A stretch of DNA of 33,411 nt from CAVZMO01 sp963776195 (GCA_963776195.1 CAVZMO010000050.1:1-33411), one strand, 5' to 3'; shown: positions 15,076 to 24,689, counted from the first letter of the stretch. A program made the numbers and translations. The notes: generated by a model from the letters alone, not told the origin.

Positions 15076-17496
15076 ATGAAAGATCAATACAAGACGAAAG
15101 CAGAGCTCATAGACGAATTGGCTGAGTTACGCAAAAAGGTTGTCGGATCTGAAAAGCCGGGGAACAAAAGGAAAGGAAAAGCGGGAGGTACGAAGGAGAC
15201 CGACAGCCGTGGTGAAATGAACAGCGCGGATCTGGAATGGGCACTCAGCCTGTCTGAGGTGATCGATGCGTTGAAAAGGATTTCATCCGGAGATCCCACC
15301 GTCAGAATCGATATAGCATCAAATGATGAGATGATATCTGCCTTGAGACATATGATCAATCTGACGGCCGGGGACATCGGAGAAATAGTTGATCTCTCTC
15401 ACGAATTTGCCATGGGTCTCGCAGAGCATTTTGACGTCCTTCACAAAGTCTCAAGGGGAGACCTGGATGCGAGGGTCTCGGGGTCTTCGCCGGTAGAACT
15501 TCTGGAATCCCTGAAAAAAGTGACGAACCAGATGATAGACAGCATAGAGATCAAGAATAGGGAGCGTGACAGGGCCGAAAGAATGTTGAGGGACATGGAG
15601 GCTCTCGAGTCATCTATTCTGAGTGCAATCCCTCATGCCGTTATAGGACTGCGTGAGCGAAGGATTATCTTTGCCAATGAATCCGTTAAGGCGGTTTTTG
15701 GCTGGGAGCCTCATGAATTGATCGGCAGAGATACAAGGATTTTATACAGGTCTGACGAAGAATTTGAGAAAATAGGCCGGCTCTTTTATCCGGTCCTCGA
15801 AAAACAGCGGACCTTTACTCATGAATTCATGTGCCGGCATAAGGAGGAAAGAGATATTTTTTGTCGGGTGAGCGCCTCCGTTATAGGCGAAAAATTGCAG
15901 GAAAAGAGAATTGTCGTCATGTATGAAGATAAGACCCGGAGCAGGAATGCCGAGGAAGCGCTTCAGGAGAGCGAGCGGAAGATCAGGAATATCATTGAAC
16001 ACAGCAACGAGATCTTTTATATCCATGACCTTCATCACAAGTTTACCTATATGAGCCCTCAATCTCTTCAGATCCTTGGCTATTCCCCTGATGAAATGAT
16101 GATCGAATGGATGAACCTCCTCACCGAAAATCGCATGAACGAGAAAGGGCAGGAACTTACCGAAAGAGCTCTCAGGACCGGCAAGAGGCAGAAACCTTAT
16201 ATGATAGAAGTCTACAGAAAAGACGGGGGTAAGGTATTTCTTGAAATTGACGAATCTCCCCTCAAAGACGACGAAGGCAAGGTTATCGGAATCGTCGGTG
16301 CTGCGAGGGATGTCACCGAACTGAAAAGCGCTGAAGCGGAAAGAGAAAAGTTGCACGCTCAGCTTCTTCACTCCCAGAAGATGGAGGCGATCGGACAGCT
16401 CGCGGGAGGCATCGCACATGATTTTAACAACATTTTAACCGCAATCATAGGATACTCCCATCTCCTTAAGATGAAGGCGAAGGAGAATGATCAATTGAGG
16501 ACCTATGCCGAAAATATCCTTTCATTGTCGGACAGGGCGACCAATCTGACGCAGGGCCTCCTCGCTTTAAGCAGGAAGCAGATAATCAACTTAAGGCCGG
16601 TAAGTATCAATGAAATTATCAGGAATGTGGAGAAACTTCTTTTGAGGATAATCGGCGAGGATATCGAATTGAAAACCATACTCGCCGACAGAGAAGTGAC
16701 GGTCATGGCAGACGGGGGACAGATGGAGCAGGTGCTCATGAACCTCGCAACAAATGCACGGGATGCCATGACCGAAGGAGGACAACTGACCATAGAGACG
16801 GATGTGGTGGAAGTTGACGACAAATTCAAGAAAACCCACGGGTTTGGAAAGCCGGGCACGTATGTCCTCATTTCGGAGACTGATACCGGGGCCGGGATGG
16901 ATGACAAAACAAAGGGGAGGATATTTGAGCCCTTTTATACGACGAAGGACGTCGGAAAAGGGACGGGGCTCGGACTTTCGATTGTATACGGAATAATCAA
17001 ACAACACGATGGTTATATTAATGTTTACAGTGAACCGGGTAATGGAACAACCCTCAAGATATACCTCCCACTGATCAAGGCAGAGGCAGAAAGGGAAATG
17101 CCGAAAGTAATGCTGTCACCGGAAACAGGCAATGAGACTCTGCTTCTTGCAGAAGATGACAAAGAGGTAAGGGCCTTTACCAGGGAAATTCTTACGGAGT
17201 TCGGCTATGCGGTTGTAGAGGCATCGGATGGGGAGGATGCAATAGCCAAATTTACGGAGAATAAAGACAGGATACAGCTTCTTCTGCTCGATGTAATCAT
17301 GCCCAAAAAGAACGGGAAAGAGGCATACGATGAGATTAAAAGAATAAGACCTGATATGAGGGCTTTATTTATGAGCGGGTATACCGCTGATGTGATTCAT
17401 AAAAAAGGTATTGTCGATGAAGGATTTAATTTTGTCTTGAAACCTGTCTCGCCGACTGTCCTTTTGAAAAAAGTGAGAGATATGCTGGACACATAA
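15076..17496 (+). CDS. Cytoplasmic hybrid PAS sensor histidine kinase with C-terminal receiver
   Basis: 806 aa with no membrane segments. A coiled, charged N-terminus is followed by HAMP-like repeats (DALKRISSGDPTVRIDI and VSRGDLDARVSG, about 60-150), a PAS domain at about 170-290, a second PAS at about 300-415, and a kinase core with His448 in GGIAHDFNNIL. N, G1 (DTGAGMD) and G2 (GKGTGLGLSIVYG) boxes are intact. A receiver domain at about 680-806 has Asp739 in LLLLDVIMPKKNG. The domain set fits a soluble redox- or ligand-sensing kinase that can phosphorylate its own receiver. It starts 33 bases after the helicase remnant with GGCGGATGAGG upstream of the ATG. No adjacent output regulator is seen. 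Confidence 0.9.
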   Translation: MKDQYKTKAELIDELAELRKKVVGSEKPGNKRKGKAGGTKETDSRGEMNSADLEWALSLSEVIDALKRISSGDPTVRIDIASNDEMISALRHMINLTAGDIGEIVDLSHEFAMGLAEHFDVLHKVSRGDLDARVSGSSPVELLESLKKVTNQMIDSIEIKNRERDRAERMLRDMEALESSILSAIPHAVIGLRERRIIFANESVKAVFGWEPHELIGRDTRILYRSDEEFEKIGRLFYPVLEKQRTFTHEFMCRHKEERDIFCRVSASVIGEKLQEKRIVVMYEDKTRSRNAEEALQESERKIRNIIEHSNEIFYIHDLHHKFTYMSPQSLQILGYSPDEMMIEWMNLLTENRMNEKGQELTERALRTGKRQKPYMIEVYRKDGGKVFLEIDESPLKDDEGKVIGIVGAARDVTELKSAEAEREKLHAQLLHSQKMEAIGQLAGGIAHDFNNILTAIIGYSHLLKMKAKENDQLRTYAENILSLSDRATNLTQGLLALSRKQIINLRPVSINEIIRNVEKLLLRIIGEDIELKTILADREVTVMADGGQMEQVLMNLATNARDAMTEGGQLTIETDVVEVDDKFKKTHGFGKPGTYVLISETDTGAGMDDKTKGRIFEPFYTTKDVGKGTGLGLSIVYGIIKQHDGYINVYSEPGNGTTLKIYLPLIKAEAEREMPKVMLSPETGNETLLLAEDDKEVRAFTREILTEFGYAVVEASDGEDAIAKFTENKDRIQLLLLDVIMPKKNGKEAYDEIKRIRPDMRALFMSGYTADVIHKKGIVDEGFNFVLKPVSPTVLLKKVRDMLDT

Positions 17497-17734
17497 GGGA
17501 ATAAAACTATTCCTTATCATCATCTCTCAGGAAGCTGCGATCAAATTTATCGACGATTACATAGAGTCATGGTCTCTTCATATCATAAAGTTTCTCGTCG
17601 AGATTTTAACTTTTTAACCTGTGTGGTTATAGGTCAAGGTCATCGGACAAGGGTTGTCGCAAGATAACAAGAAAGCCCTACTGATCTGGAAAGGATTTTT
17701 TCATTGAGGTGCAGTTTTCTCCTCATATAAAGTG

Positions 17735-19550
17735 ATGCGGAACAGGATAACAATTATCGTCCTTTTTGTTTTCTTATTATATTGCGGCGCATATGCTGAA
17801 AGCCCGGAATATTCTGCTACCCTTGATGGTTTGCACAAATTTGAACCGGCCGACAACCCTTCATATTCCTCGACTCGTTATGATGATTCACAATGGCAGT
17901 CGATTAAAGTACCGGGAAGTTGGCAATCTCAGCGGATAAGACCCGAAAAAGATATCGGTTGGTACAGGATTCATTTTTTTGCTCCTGCTGGTCTGAGGAA
18001 ACTTATGCCTGCCGTCTTGCTCGGCAGGATAGGGGAACGTCGATGAAGTTTTCTTCAACGGTGTCAAAATCGGCGGAGAAGGTCTGATCGCCAAAAGGTT
18101 TGTCGAGGCAACAAAGGTTGAAAGGCTATACAGAATCCCGAGAAATCTTCTCCGCTATGACGGTACGAACATTCTCGCCATAAAAGTAATGAATACATAT
18201 CTGAACGGAGGGATATTTGACAAAGACATAACTATCGGGGATTATAACGCCCTTTTAATAGAAAAGTTTAAGCGCACTCAGTATTCTCAACTTATAGAAT
18301 TCTGCTTTTTTACCGTCTTTGCCATTTTTTTTGTAACCTGTTTCTTTTTTTATATTAGGGGCCTCAGAGATAAGGAATATATATCTTTTTGGTTGTTTAT
18401 ATCTATCTACGGGATTCTCTTTGTCCTTGAAAGCGTTACTTTCTATAATACGGGACTGAAAACGCCGTTTATTCAGCAGATTATTAATACACTTACCGCG
18501 ATCCTTCCCGCAATGCTTGTCTTGCTTTTGATGACTGTTTATCAGGAAAAAATGAGCTTCTCTGTAAAATTATTTCTCCTGGTATTTCCCCTTCTCGCGC
18601 TGTCAATTATTCTTTTCCCCGATCATACACCGAGGGTATACCTGTATGAATTGTGGAAAATATTGTTTGTCATAGCAGCTATCTTTATAGTATTCCATAC
18701 AGTAAAAGCATATTTTAAAAAGTTTCACGAATCGGGTCCGATACTGTTGGGCATCTCAGGGCTTATTATAGGTGCGATACTGGAATCTGTTGGAGGGCTG
18801 GACCTGCTGCAGATTACCGGTTTTTTTCTCTGGGACTACTCGGCTGCATTTTTCATGATCTGCGTGATGTATGCCCTGACCGCAAGATATATGAGGATTA
18901 AAGAAGAATTGAGATCAGCGTCGTTGAAAATATTCGATGCCCATGAGGATGAAAGAAAAAGACTCGCGAGAGAACTCCATGACGGAATTGGGCAGTCTTT
19001 GCTGTCTGTGAAATTGCGCCTTAAGATGCTTGCGTCAAAAGCCAAAGAAAAATTGCCCGCCGAGGAAGAATCCTTTTCTGAACTGGTATCTGACATAACG
19101 CACTCAATAGACGAAATACGGGCTGTCGCCAGGGACCTCAGGCCTTCTTTCCTTGAAAATGTAGATTTTGTTGAGGCCCTGAAATGGTATGCGGGAAAAA
19201 TGCAGGAGCAATCCGGGATCCAAATAAATATCAACACGGATGGGTTGATAGAGATTAATGCAAAGGTGAAGGAGAACATATACCGGATATGTCAGGAAGC
19301 GCTCGGTAACGCGATCAAACATTCGGGCGCCAAAAATATAGATGTTGCGTTAAGAGCAAAAAACACGTCGTTATCACTCGAAATTAAGGATGATGGCGGC
19401 GGATTCGACCCTGTCCGAGTGGAAGGGAGAGGAACCGGCATAGGACTCTACACGATCAAGGAAAGGGTTCAGCTTTTGGGCGGTATCCTCAGGATCAGGA
19501 GTTCTGATAAAATGGGAACATCTCTTTCTATTGAGGTGCCCATAGCATGA
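17735..19550 (+). pseudogene. Membrane sensor histidine kinase (NarL/LiaS type) with one frame break
   Basis: The first part has a signal-like segment (ITIIVLFVFLLYCGAYA) and a galactose-binding-like fold (SQWQSIKVPGSWQS, DIGWYRIHF) and stops at 18044-18046. One G fewer in GGGG (18032-18035) gives IGNVDEVFFNGVKIGGEG and an open frame through 19550. That part has about seven membrane helices (7TM-type sensor), a HisKA_3 domain with His in RELHDGIGQSLLSVKL, and an HATPase with GTGIGLYTIKERV. The full product would be about 605 aa and sense an extracytoplasmic ligand. Its stop overlaps the LuxR regulator start (ATGA), so the two form a two-component operon. The kinase core alone could still be made from an internal start such as ATG 18189. 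Confidence 0.78.
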
Positions 19551-20176
19551 TAAAGGTTGTAATAGCTGACGATCATGTAATTTTCAGGCAGGGTCTTCTG
19601 AAACTGTTGCAGACTGCTGAAGATATTATGGTGGCCGGAGAGGCGGGTGATGGGCGTGAGGCTCTCCATATCATAGAGAAGGAAAGTCCCGATATTGCAA
19701 TACTCGACATTTCTATGCCCGGTCTGAGCGGGCTTGATATCACAAACGAAATTCAGCTTAGGCAGATTAAAACAAGAGTCATCTTTCTGACCATGCACAA
19801 CGACTCGCTTACAGCGAAAAAGGCTTTCCGGTCGGCATCAGGTTATGTATTGAAAGATAATGCTTTTGAAGATCTGCTTTATGCGATAAGGTCTGTTGCA
19901 TCGGGAGGAAAATTCATCAGTCCTTCAATTTCGGAGAAACTTTTGCATTTGCGGACTATGGCAGAAAACGAGAATCGTATTCTGACTGAGCGTGAGCTGG
20001 AGATTTTGCGATTGATTGCTTCGGGATTGACAAACAAAAAAATAGCAGACAGACTCTCTATAAGTATAAAGACAGTTGAAACTCATAGAACAAGAATCTT
20101 GCAGAAACTGAATGTTCATACAGTAGCAGATCTCATAAAACAGGCCCTGAAGATGGGACTTGTCGATCTGAGTTAG
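19547..20176 (+). CDS. NarL/FixJ-family response regulator
   Basis: 209 aa. The receiver domain has acidic Asp8-Asp9, phosphoacceptor Asp54 in AILDISMPG, and the switch Lys in YVLKDNAF. The C-terminal LuxR-type helix-turn-helix is complete (ILTERELEILRLIASGLTNK, KIADRLSISIKTVETHR). The ATG overlaps the kinase stop by four bases, so this is the cognate regulator of the upstream sensor. Its targets cannot be told from the sequence. Confidence 0.92.
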   Translation: MIKVVIADDHVIFRQGLLKLLQTAEDIMVAGEAGDGREALHIIEKESPDIAILDISMPGLSGLDITNEIQLRQIKTRVIFLTMHNDSLTAKKAFRSASGYVLKDNAFEDLLYAIRSVASGGKFISPSISEKLLHLRTMAENENRILTERELEILRLIASGLTNKKIADRLSISIKTVETHRTRILQKLNVHTVADLIKQALKMGLVDLS

Positions 20177-20510
20177 TCCGGTTGGCAGTAAACATTCCAT
20201 CTCGACTGAAGCCGCTCATCGAAGCCACAGGCGGCAAATCAATTTATTCTAGCTGCGTTTCGTACCTTACAGAAGTCTAAACAAATCGTGTATGCCGGTT
20301 TTTGCTTATCTGAGTCAGTATGATGTCGCGATATTCTCAAATACGGTACTGACCTTACCAAAAAATACAGTGTCGACCCGATTGTAAAAGCTGCCTTGGC
20401 CATCTATCATAACGATGTTTTGAGTATTTTGTCATATTGTTATGGCAAAAAGAAAAATGAGCATTAGAACAATATTACGAATTAAGCGATTTGTTAACAA
20501 TTAAGATCCG
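20177..20510 (+). other. Intergenic region with a short coding remnant
   Basis: These 334 bases hold no complete gene. One frame, 20324-20467, is open for 47 codons and reads protein-like: CRDILKYGTDLTKKYSVDPI, then VKAALAIYHNDVLSILSYCY. It has no start codon and I cannot assign it; it is either the 3' end of a lost gene or chance. The last 45 bases contain the palindrome TTGTTAACAA and the GntR gene's ribosome binding site. Confidence 0.35.
20491..20500. promoter_or_regulatory. Palindrome TTGTTAACAA before the GntR gene
   Basis: A perfect 10-base palindrome 22 bases upstream of ATG 20523, in the place expected for autoregulation by a GntR/HutC-type repressor. It does not match a published operator closely. 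Confidence 0.3.
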
Positions 20511-20522
20511 GTGAGGACAATT

Positions 20523-21260
20523 ATGGAATTAATAGACAGGGAAGACCATCAGAAACTTTATCTGCAACTCTACGAAATTTTGAAGAAAAAGATCGAGAGC
20601 AATGAATGGCCCCTCGGTTCTCAAATCCCTACCGAAGAAGAACTCTGCAAACTCTTTAACGTGAGCAGGGCGACCGTCAGGACCGCCGCAATTGAACTTG
20701 TCCGGCAGGGCTACCTGAAGCGCCAGCAGGGGAAAGGCACCTTCATTTTTAAGAATATTGTCTCCGAGGGTCTGACTATGCTCACCAACTTTCGGGAACT
20801 CCTTTTTGAAGAAGGTCTGCCTTTCTCCACTACCGTCCTGGCACGCACCGTCATGATGCCGATCGACGACCTGGACACAAAACTCGATATCTCCAAAGAT
20901 AAACATGTTATCTATATTAAACGGCTTCGTCTTATAGACAATGAGCCTGTCCTGCTCCAGGAATCCCATATACCCCACCACATCTGCCCCCTTCTCCTCG
21001 AAGAAGATATCGAGCACCAATCGTTGTTTGAACTCTTTGAGAAGAAGTATGGCATCAAGATCACAAGAGTGAAAACGTATCTCGAAACTACCTATCTGAA
21101 GACAGACGAAGCACGGCTTATCGGACTACCCGAAAGTTCGGCGGCGATACTCCTTACTCAATATTTCTATTCGGGGGAAACGGTAATCATGTACACGCGT
21201 TCAATAAAGAGAACAGACAGGTTTAAGTTTTTTATGGAGCTCGAAAGAAAAATAGCGTAA
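20523..21260 (+). CDS. GntR/HutC-family transcription regulator (UTRA domain)
   Basis: 245 aa from ATG 20523; GTG 20511 would add four residues, but GGTGAGG lies at good distance from the ATG. The winged helix is classical (KLYLQLYEILKKKIESNEWP, LGSQIPTEEELCKLFNVSRA, GYLKRQQGKGTFI). The C-terminal half is a UTRA small-ligand-binding domain (VIYIKRLRLIDNEPVLLQES, FFMELERKIA). It lies directly upstream of, and on the same strand as, the CBS-transporter-carbonic anhydrase cluster (15 bases to the next gene), so it is the likely local regulator of that cluster. The ligand is unknown. Confidence 0.88.
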   Translation: MELIDREDHQKLYLQLYEILKKKIESNEWPLGSQIPTEEELCKLFNVSRATVRTAAIELVRQGYLKRQQGKGTFIFKNIVSEGLTMLTNFRELLFEEGLPFSTTVLARTVMMPIDDLDTKLDISKDKHVIYIKRLRLIDNEPVLLQESHIPHHICPLLLEEDIEHQSLFELFEKKYGIKITRVKTYLETTYLKTDEARLIGLPESSAAILLTQYFYSGETVIMYTRSIKRTDRFKFFMELERKIA

Positions 21261-21274
21261 TAAAGGAGGTTAGC

Positions 21275-21796
21275 ATGTCAGACAGCAAAGTTGTGAAGGA
21301 CGTAATGACCGGCATCTTTGAGTATCCTCATGTGCCCTACTGGTTTACGATCGGTCAGGCCATAAGGATTGTGAAGGTCTCCTTCCTCAGCACCAAGAAA
21401 TACCCCGACCCGATGGCGATTCTCGTGTTTGATGAGAAGTACAATCTTATGGGGACCCTGACTCTCAAGGATATTCTGAGAGGACTTGAGCCGAGGTTTT
21501 TAAAACCCAGTTCAACAGCCCAGGTTGCTGCAGAAGATGAATCAGCACTATCCCTCATCTGGGATACCCTTTTTGACAAAAGTTCAAAAGACCTCGCGGA
21601 AAAGCCGGTGAGCGAGATCATGGCGCCTGCCAAGTATTTCGTTGAACCAACAGATCCTATTACAAAAGCGGCATATCTCATGCTCCATCATGATCTGCTG
21701 CTGCTTCCGGTTTTGGAGAACAAGAAGAAGTTCGTCGGACTCGTAAGGATGATCGAGGTATTCGATGAAATATCGGATGCACTCATAAAGGAATAG
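21275..21796 (+). CDS. CBS-pair protein linked to a DASS transporter
   Basis: 173 aa made of two CBS motifs: KVVKDVMTGIF...MAILVFDEKYNLMGTLTLKD and PVSEIMAPAKYFVEPTDPITK...LPVLENKKKFVGLVRMIEVF. Tandem CBS domains usually bind adenine nucleotides and regulate a partner. No membrane segment or enzyme domain is attached. AAAGGAGG precedes the ATG. The transporter gene begins ten bases after it. A second CBS protein of the same kind precedes the second transporter, so each permease has its own soluble CBS partner, which fits an energy- or nucleotide-responsive gate (compare the role, not the sequence, of SbtB at SbtA). Confidence 0.87.
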   Translation: MSDSKVVKDVMTGIFEYPHVPYWFTIGQAIRIVKVSFLSTKKYPDPMAILVFDEKYNLMGTLTLKDILRGLEPRFLKPSSTAQVAAEDESALSLIWDTLFDKSSKDLAEKPVSEIMAPAKYFVEPTDPITKAAYLMLHHDLLLLPVLENKKKFVGLVRMIEVFDEISDALIKE

Positions 21797-21806
21797 GGGG
21801 CGGGAA

Positions 21807-23324
21807 ATGGCAGACAAAGATATAAAGAGAACTGAAGGTTTACCACAGCCTCCGCCGGAAATAGTAGTAGCTGAATCCAAACCTGCATTTGACTGGAAAA
21901 GGGTTATGTTCATCCTTTTGGGGTTGGGCTTTTTCCTGTTTATTTACTTTATGCCATCATGGCCGGATGCAGTAGACCCTGTCGGCAAACATTTTGCTTT
22001 ATCTGCGAAGGGTAAAGGTGCAATTGCGCTTTTTCTTTTAGCGGGCATCTGGTGGGTGTTCGAAGTAGTACCCATAGGTGTAACAGCCATTGCAATCGGA
22101 GTATTTCAAGCACTGTTTGCGATACGTTCTGCAAAAGATGCTTTTAAGGATTTTATGGACCCGTCCGTTATGTTTATCTTCGCCTCGGTCGTTGTAGGCC
22201 TTGCGTTTACAAAATCAGGTCTTACCAAACGGCTTGCCTATAAAATGCTCCAGGTTGTCGGTGAAAAAACAAATATGATTTTATTAGGTGCATTGGTAGT
22301 AACAGCGGGGCTTGCCCATGTCATGGCGCATACCGCTGCTGCAGCCACGGTATTCCCGATACTTCTCGCGGTCAATTCTCTCTATGGTGAAGGAGATAAA
22401 CCGACAAAATTCGGTAAATCCCTTTTCATCGGTATGGCCTACGCTGCGGGTGCAGGTAGCGTTATCACCTTCCTGGGTTCTGCACGCGCTGCCGCCGGCG
22501 CAGGTATGTTTCAGGAGTTCACCGGCAAGATAGTTGGATTCTTCGAGCTTACCAAATTTTCTTTCCTTATAGGATGGGTTATGGTCTTCCTTATCTGGAT
22601 CTATCTAATGGTCTTTCTAAAGCCTGAAAAGAGTATTATCCCCGGGCTGAAGGAGAAGGTCACCAAGCTCGCAAAGGAACTCGGTCCTATGACCAGGAAT
22701 GAGAAATTCGTCATTATTACGGTATTAGGTGCAATTGTTGTTATGTCAATGCAGTCGTTTGTCCCTGCACTAAAGTCATTAGACAGGGCTGCTATCATGC
22801 TCGTATCAACGCTTTTATTTTTCTTATTCAAAGTGCTGACGGTAAAGGAATTGGAAGATATTCCCTGGAATATCATCCTTCTGTTCAGCGGGGCCATGAG
22901 CATCGGTTTCTGTCTCTGGCAGACAGGCGCAGCACAGTGGCTGGCAGTCAACTGGCTTGTCATGTTCCAGAACGCGCACTGGCTTGTGTTTATCCTGAGC
23001 ATAGCAACCTTTGTCCTCATTATGACGAACTTTATCATGAACGTGGCAGCGATAGCGATTTCTCTGCCTGTCTCACTGGTTATCGCGCCATACTTGGGTG
23101 TCGCCCCTGATGTCATTTTCTATTCCTCACTCATGACCGCAGGGATGCCGTTTGTATTACTTATAGGAGCCGCTCCCAATGCTATCGCCTATGAATCAAA
23201 ACAATTCAGCACAGGTGAATTTTTCAGACACGGTTTGCTCCTGAGTGTTGTTCTTGTAGCATTCATCGGGGTAGCCATACTTACAATCTGGCCGATGATG
23301 GGAATGCCGATAACGCTGAAGTAA
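21807..23324 (+). CDS. Divergent DASS/SLC13-type anion:sodium symporter
   Basis: 505 aa with about 11-12 membrane segments and a cytoplasmic N-terminal tail of about 30 residues. The overall pattern (GIWWVFEVVPIGVTAIAIGV) and two repeat halves are those of divalent anion:Na+ symporters. The two Ser-Asn-Thr signatures that bind Na+ and substrate in VcINDY-type members are changed: the first reads MAHTAAAATVFP (AHT), the second FIMNVAAIAISLP (MNV). The glycine-rich GTPPN-like loops are also replaced (FLGSARAAAGAGMF, LIGAAPNAIAYES). This argues for a substrate other than the usual C4-dicarboxylates. It sits between a CBS protein and a theta-type carbonic anhydrase, so bicarbonate is a candidate substrate. 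Confidence 0.85.
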   Translation: MADKDIKRTEGLPQPPPEIVVAESKPAFDWKRVMFILLGLGFFLFIYFMPSWPDAVDPVGKHFALSAKGKGAIALFLLAGIWWVFEVVPIGVTAIAIGVFQALFAIRSAKDAFKDFMDPSVMFIFASVVVGLAFTKSGLTKRLAYKMLQVVGEKTNMILLGALVVTAGLAHVMAHTAAAATVFPILLAVNSLYGEGDKPTKFGKSLFIGMAYAAGAGSVITFLGSARAAAGAGMFQEFTGKIVGFFELTKFSFLIGWVMVFLIWIYLMVFLKPEKSIIPGLKEKVTKLAKELGPMTRNEKFVIITVLGAIVVMSMQSFVPALKSLDRAAIMLVSTLLFFLFKVLTVKELEDIPWNIILLFSGAMSIGFCLWQTGAAQWLAVNWLVMFQNAHWLVFILSIATFVLIMTNFIMNVAAIAISLPVSLVIAPYLGVAPDVIFYSSLMTAGMPFVLLIGAAPNAIAYESKQFSTGEFFRHGLLLSVVLVAFIGVAILTIWPMMGMPITLK

Positions 23325-23332
23325 AGAAAAAA

Positions 23333-23375
23333 AGGTACAGGTTTAGGTATAGATTTGCTCTCTTTGCCTGTACCT
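23333..23375. repeat. Inverted repeat between the transporter and carbonic-anhydrase genes
   Basis: Perfect 9-bp arms AGGTACAGG (23333-23341) and CCTGTACCT (23367-23375) enclose 25 bases and fill most of the 67-base gap. It may be an mRNA stem-loop that sets the relative expression of the two genes, or an operator. Confidence 0.55.
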
Positions 23376-23391
23376 GGTCCATGGGGGGCTT

Positions 23392-24108
23392 ATGGGATAC
23401 GAAGAGATTTTAAATAAGTCTTTCGATAAGGTTTTTACCGAAGTTGATTTTGTGAAAAAGACCTACAATGCCCTGAGAAAATTCGGCTTCGATGATGACA
23501 ATACCATTGCAGCCGTCTGTGTCTGCAGGGACGAGATATCCCAATCGATAAGGAGTATCATCAAACATGTATGGGGTGAGGCATTCAACCTGTCAAGCCT
23601 CGGAGCAATGTTTTTTGCGGGAAAGACCGCGTTGAAAGCAGCCATGCACCATGCACCCGAAGGGGGCGGCAAGGAACGATATGTTTACTACGCCATGCCC
23701 CACATTGCAATCGATGAAGAAGGAAGAATGGGGTTTTGCAGCAGGAAGGGTATCAAGGAGTCGCACGCCTGCGGGGCACTCTGCGGGTTTCTGGGCGAAC
23801 TGCAGGAAAAGAAGATCAATGTCTCGATTGATGATGAAGACGCAGAGCAGAGTCATCTCAAAATGCGGTTGTTGAAAGAGATCCCTTACGGCCATGTGCC
23901 CGATCTCCTTGAACTCACCAGGATTGCCCAGAAGGTGATACTTTCGGATCTTGAGAAGGCAATAAATTCGGTTGTTGATATAACGAAGAGCGATTATGCG
24001 CTCATCACCGGGATCCAGGTGCACGGGCCTGAAAATAATTATGTCTGGCCTTCTATATGCTATGCGGTTATTGATGAATTACGGTATGAATTAACACAGC
24101 ATTTTTAG
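23392..24108 (+). CDS. LCIB-family (theta-type) carbonic anhydrase-like protein
   Basis: 238 aa. The LCIB/CGHR family motifs run in order: CRDE (Cys45-Arg-Asp47-Glu), LGAMFFAGKTALKAAMHHAP, PHIAIDEEGRMG (His104), and SHACGALCGF (Cys127). Cys45, His104 and Cys127 fit the Zn ligands known in algal and diatom LCIB proteins, and Asp47 the beta-CA-like Asp two residues after the first Cys. Such proteins interconvert CO2 and bicarbonate in carbon-concentrating systems; some members are inactive when purified. No signal peptide, so probably cytoplasmic. It lies in one strand-consistent cluster with two anion/cation permeases and two CBS proteins. Assigning catalysis is inference from residues. Confidence 0.8.
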   Translation: MGYEEILNKSFDKVFTEVDFVKKTYNALRKFGFDDDNTIAAVCVCRDEISQSIRSIIKHVWGEAFNLSSLGAMFFAGKTALKAAMHHAPEGGGKERYVYYAMPHIAIDEEGRMGFCSRKGIKESHACGALCGFLGELQEKKINVSIDDEDAEQSHLKMRLLKEIPYGHVPDLLELTRIAQKVILSDLEKAINSVVDITKSDYALITGIQVHGPENNYVWPSICYAVIDELRYELTQHF

Positions 24109-24197
24109 AAAATCTCGGACTGTACAAAACGTGCAGCTTCATTTCCGACTCGGTGCCCCGGCTGTTGGGTTTGAAATTTTGTTAATAAGGAGGCTTT

Positions 24198-24689
24198 ATG
24201 AAGGCAAAGGATTTGATGATACCTATTCAGGATTATTTAAGTCCCGATAATACTCTGAAGGAAGCTGTCAATCTTCTGAGGATTGCAAAGAAGGGGGAAG
24301 AAAAAATAGGCGTTAAGGGATTGCCGGTCCTTGACAAGGAAGGAAAGCTTATCGGCATGCTCTCAATGACGGACATTCTCAAAGCGGTTCATCCGTCGTA
24401 TATGGATCTCATGAACCTGAGTAATTTCACCTGGGATGGGATGGTAGAATCTCTTGCTAAAAGTGCAGCAGATAAGAAGGTTGAGACAGTGATGTCGAAG
24501 GAAGTTTTTACGGTAAAAGAGGATGACCCTTTAATGGAGTGTGTCGATCTTATGATTAAAAACAATATAAGGAGATTGCCCGTAATTGACAAAGCAGGGA
24601 AAGTCGTCGGGATGATCTACGAAAGGGACGTCTTTTTTGCAATCGTCAAAGCGATGCTCGATGACGATTATTACTTTATTAATCCTTGA
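24198..24689 (+). CDS. Second CBS-pair protein, linked to the ArsB/NhaD-type transporter
   Basis: 163 aa with two clear CBS motifs: MKAKDLMIPIQDYLSPDNTL...LPVLDKEGKLIGMLSMTDIL and VETVMSKEVFTVKEDDPLME...LPVIDKAGKVVGMIYERDVF. It is closer to the CBS consensus than the first CBS protein. AAGGAGG lies before the ATG. The next gene, a permease, starts 27 bases later with its own AGGAGGTGG. The 89-base gap before this gene contains a small CTGTAC/GTGCAG hairpin. The repeated CBS-permease order suggests duplicated regulatory logic. Confidence 0.9.
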   Translation: MKAKDLMIPIQDYLSPDNTLKEAVNLLRIAKKGEEKIGVKGLPVLDKEGKLIGMLSMTDILKAVHPSYMDLMNLSNFTWDGMVESLAKSAADKKVETVMSKEVFTVKEDDPLMECVDLMIKNNIRRLPVIDKAGKVVGMIYERDVFFAIVKAMLDDDYYFINP

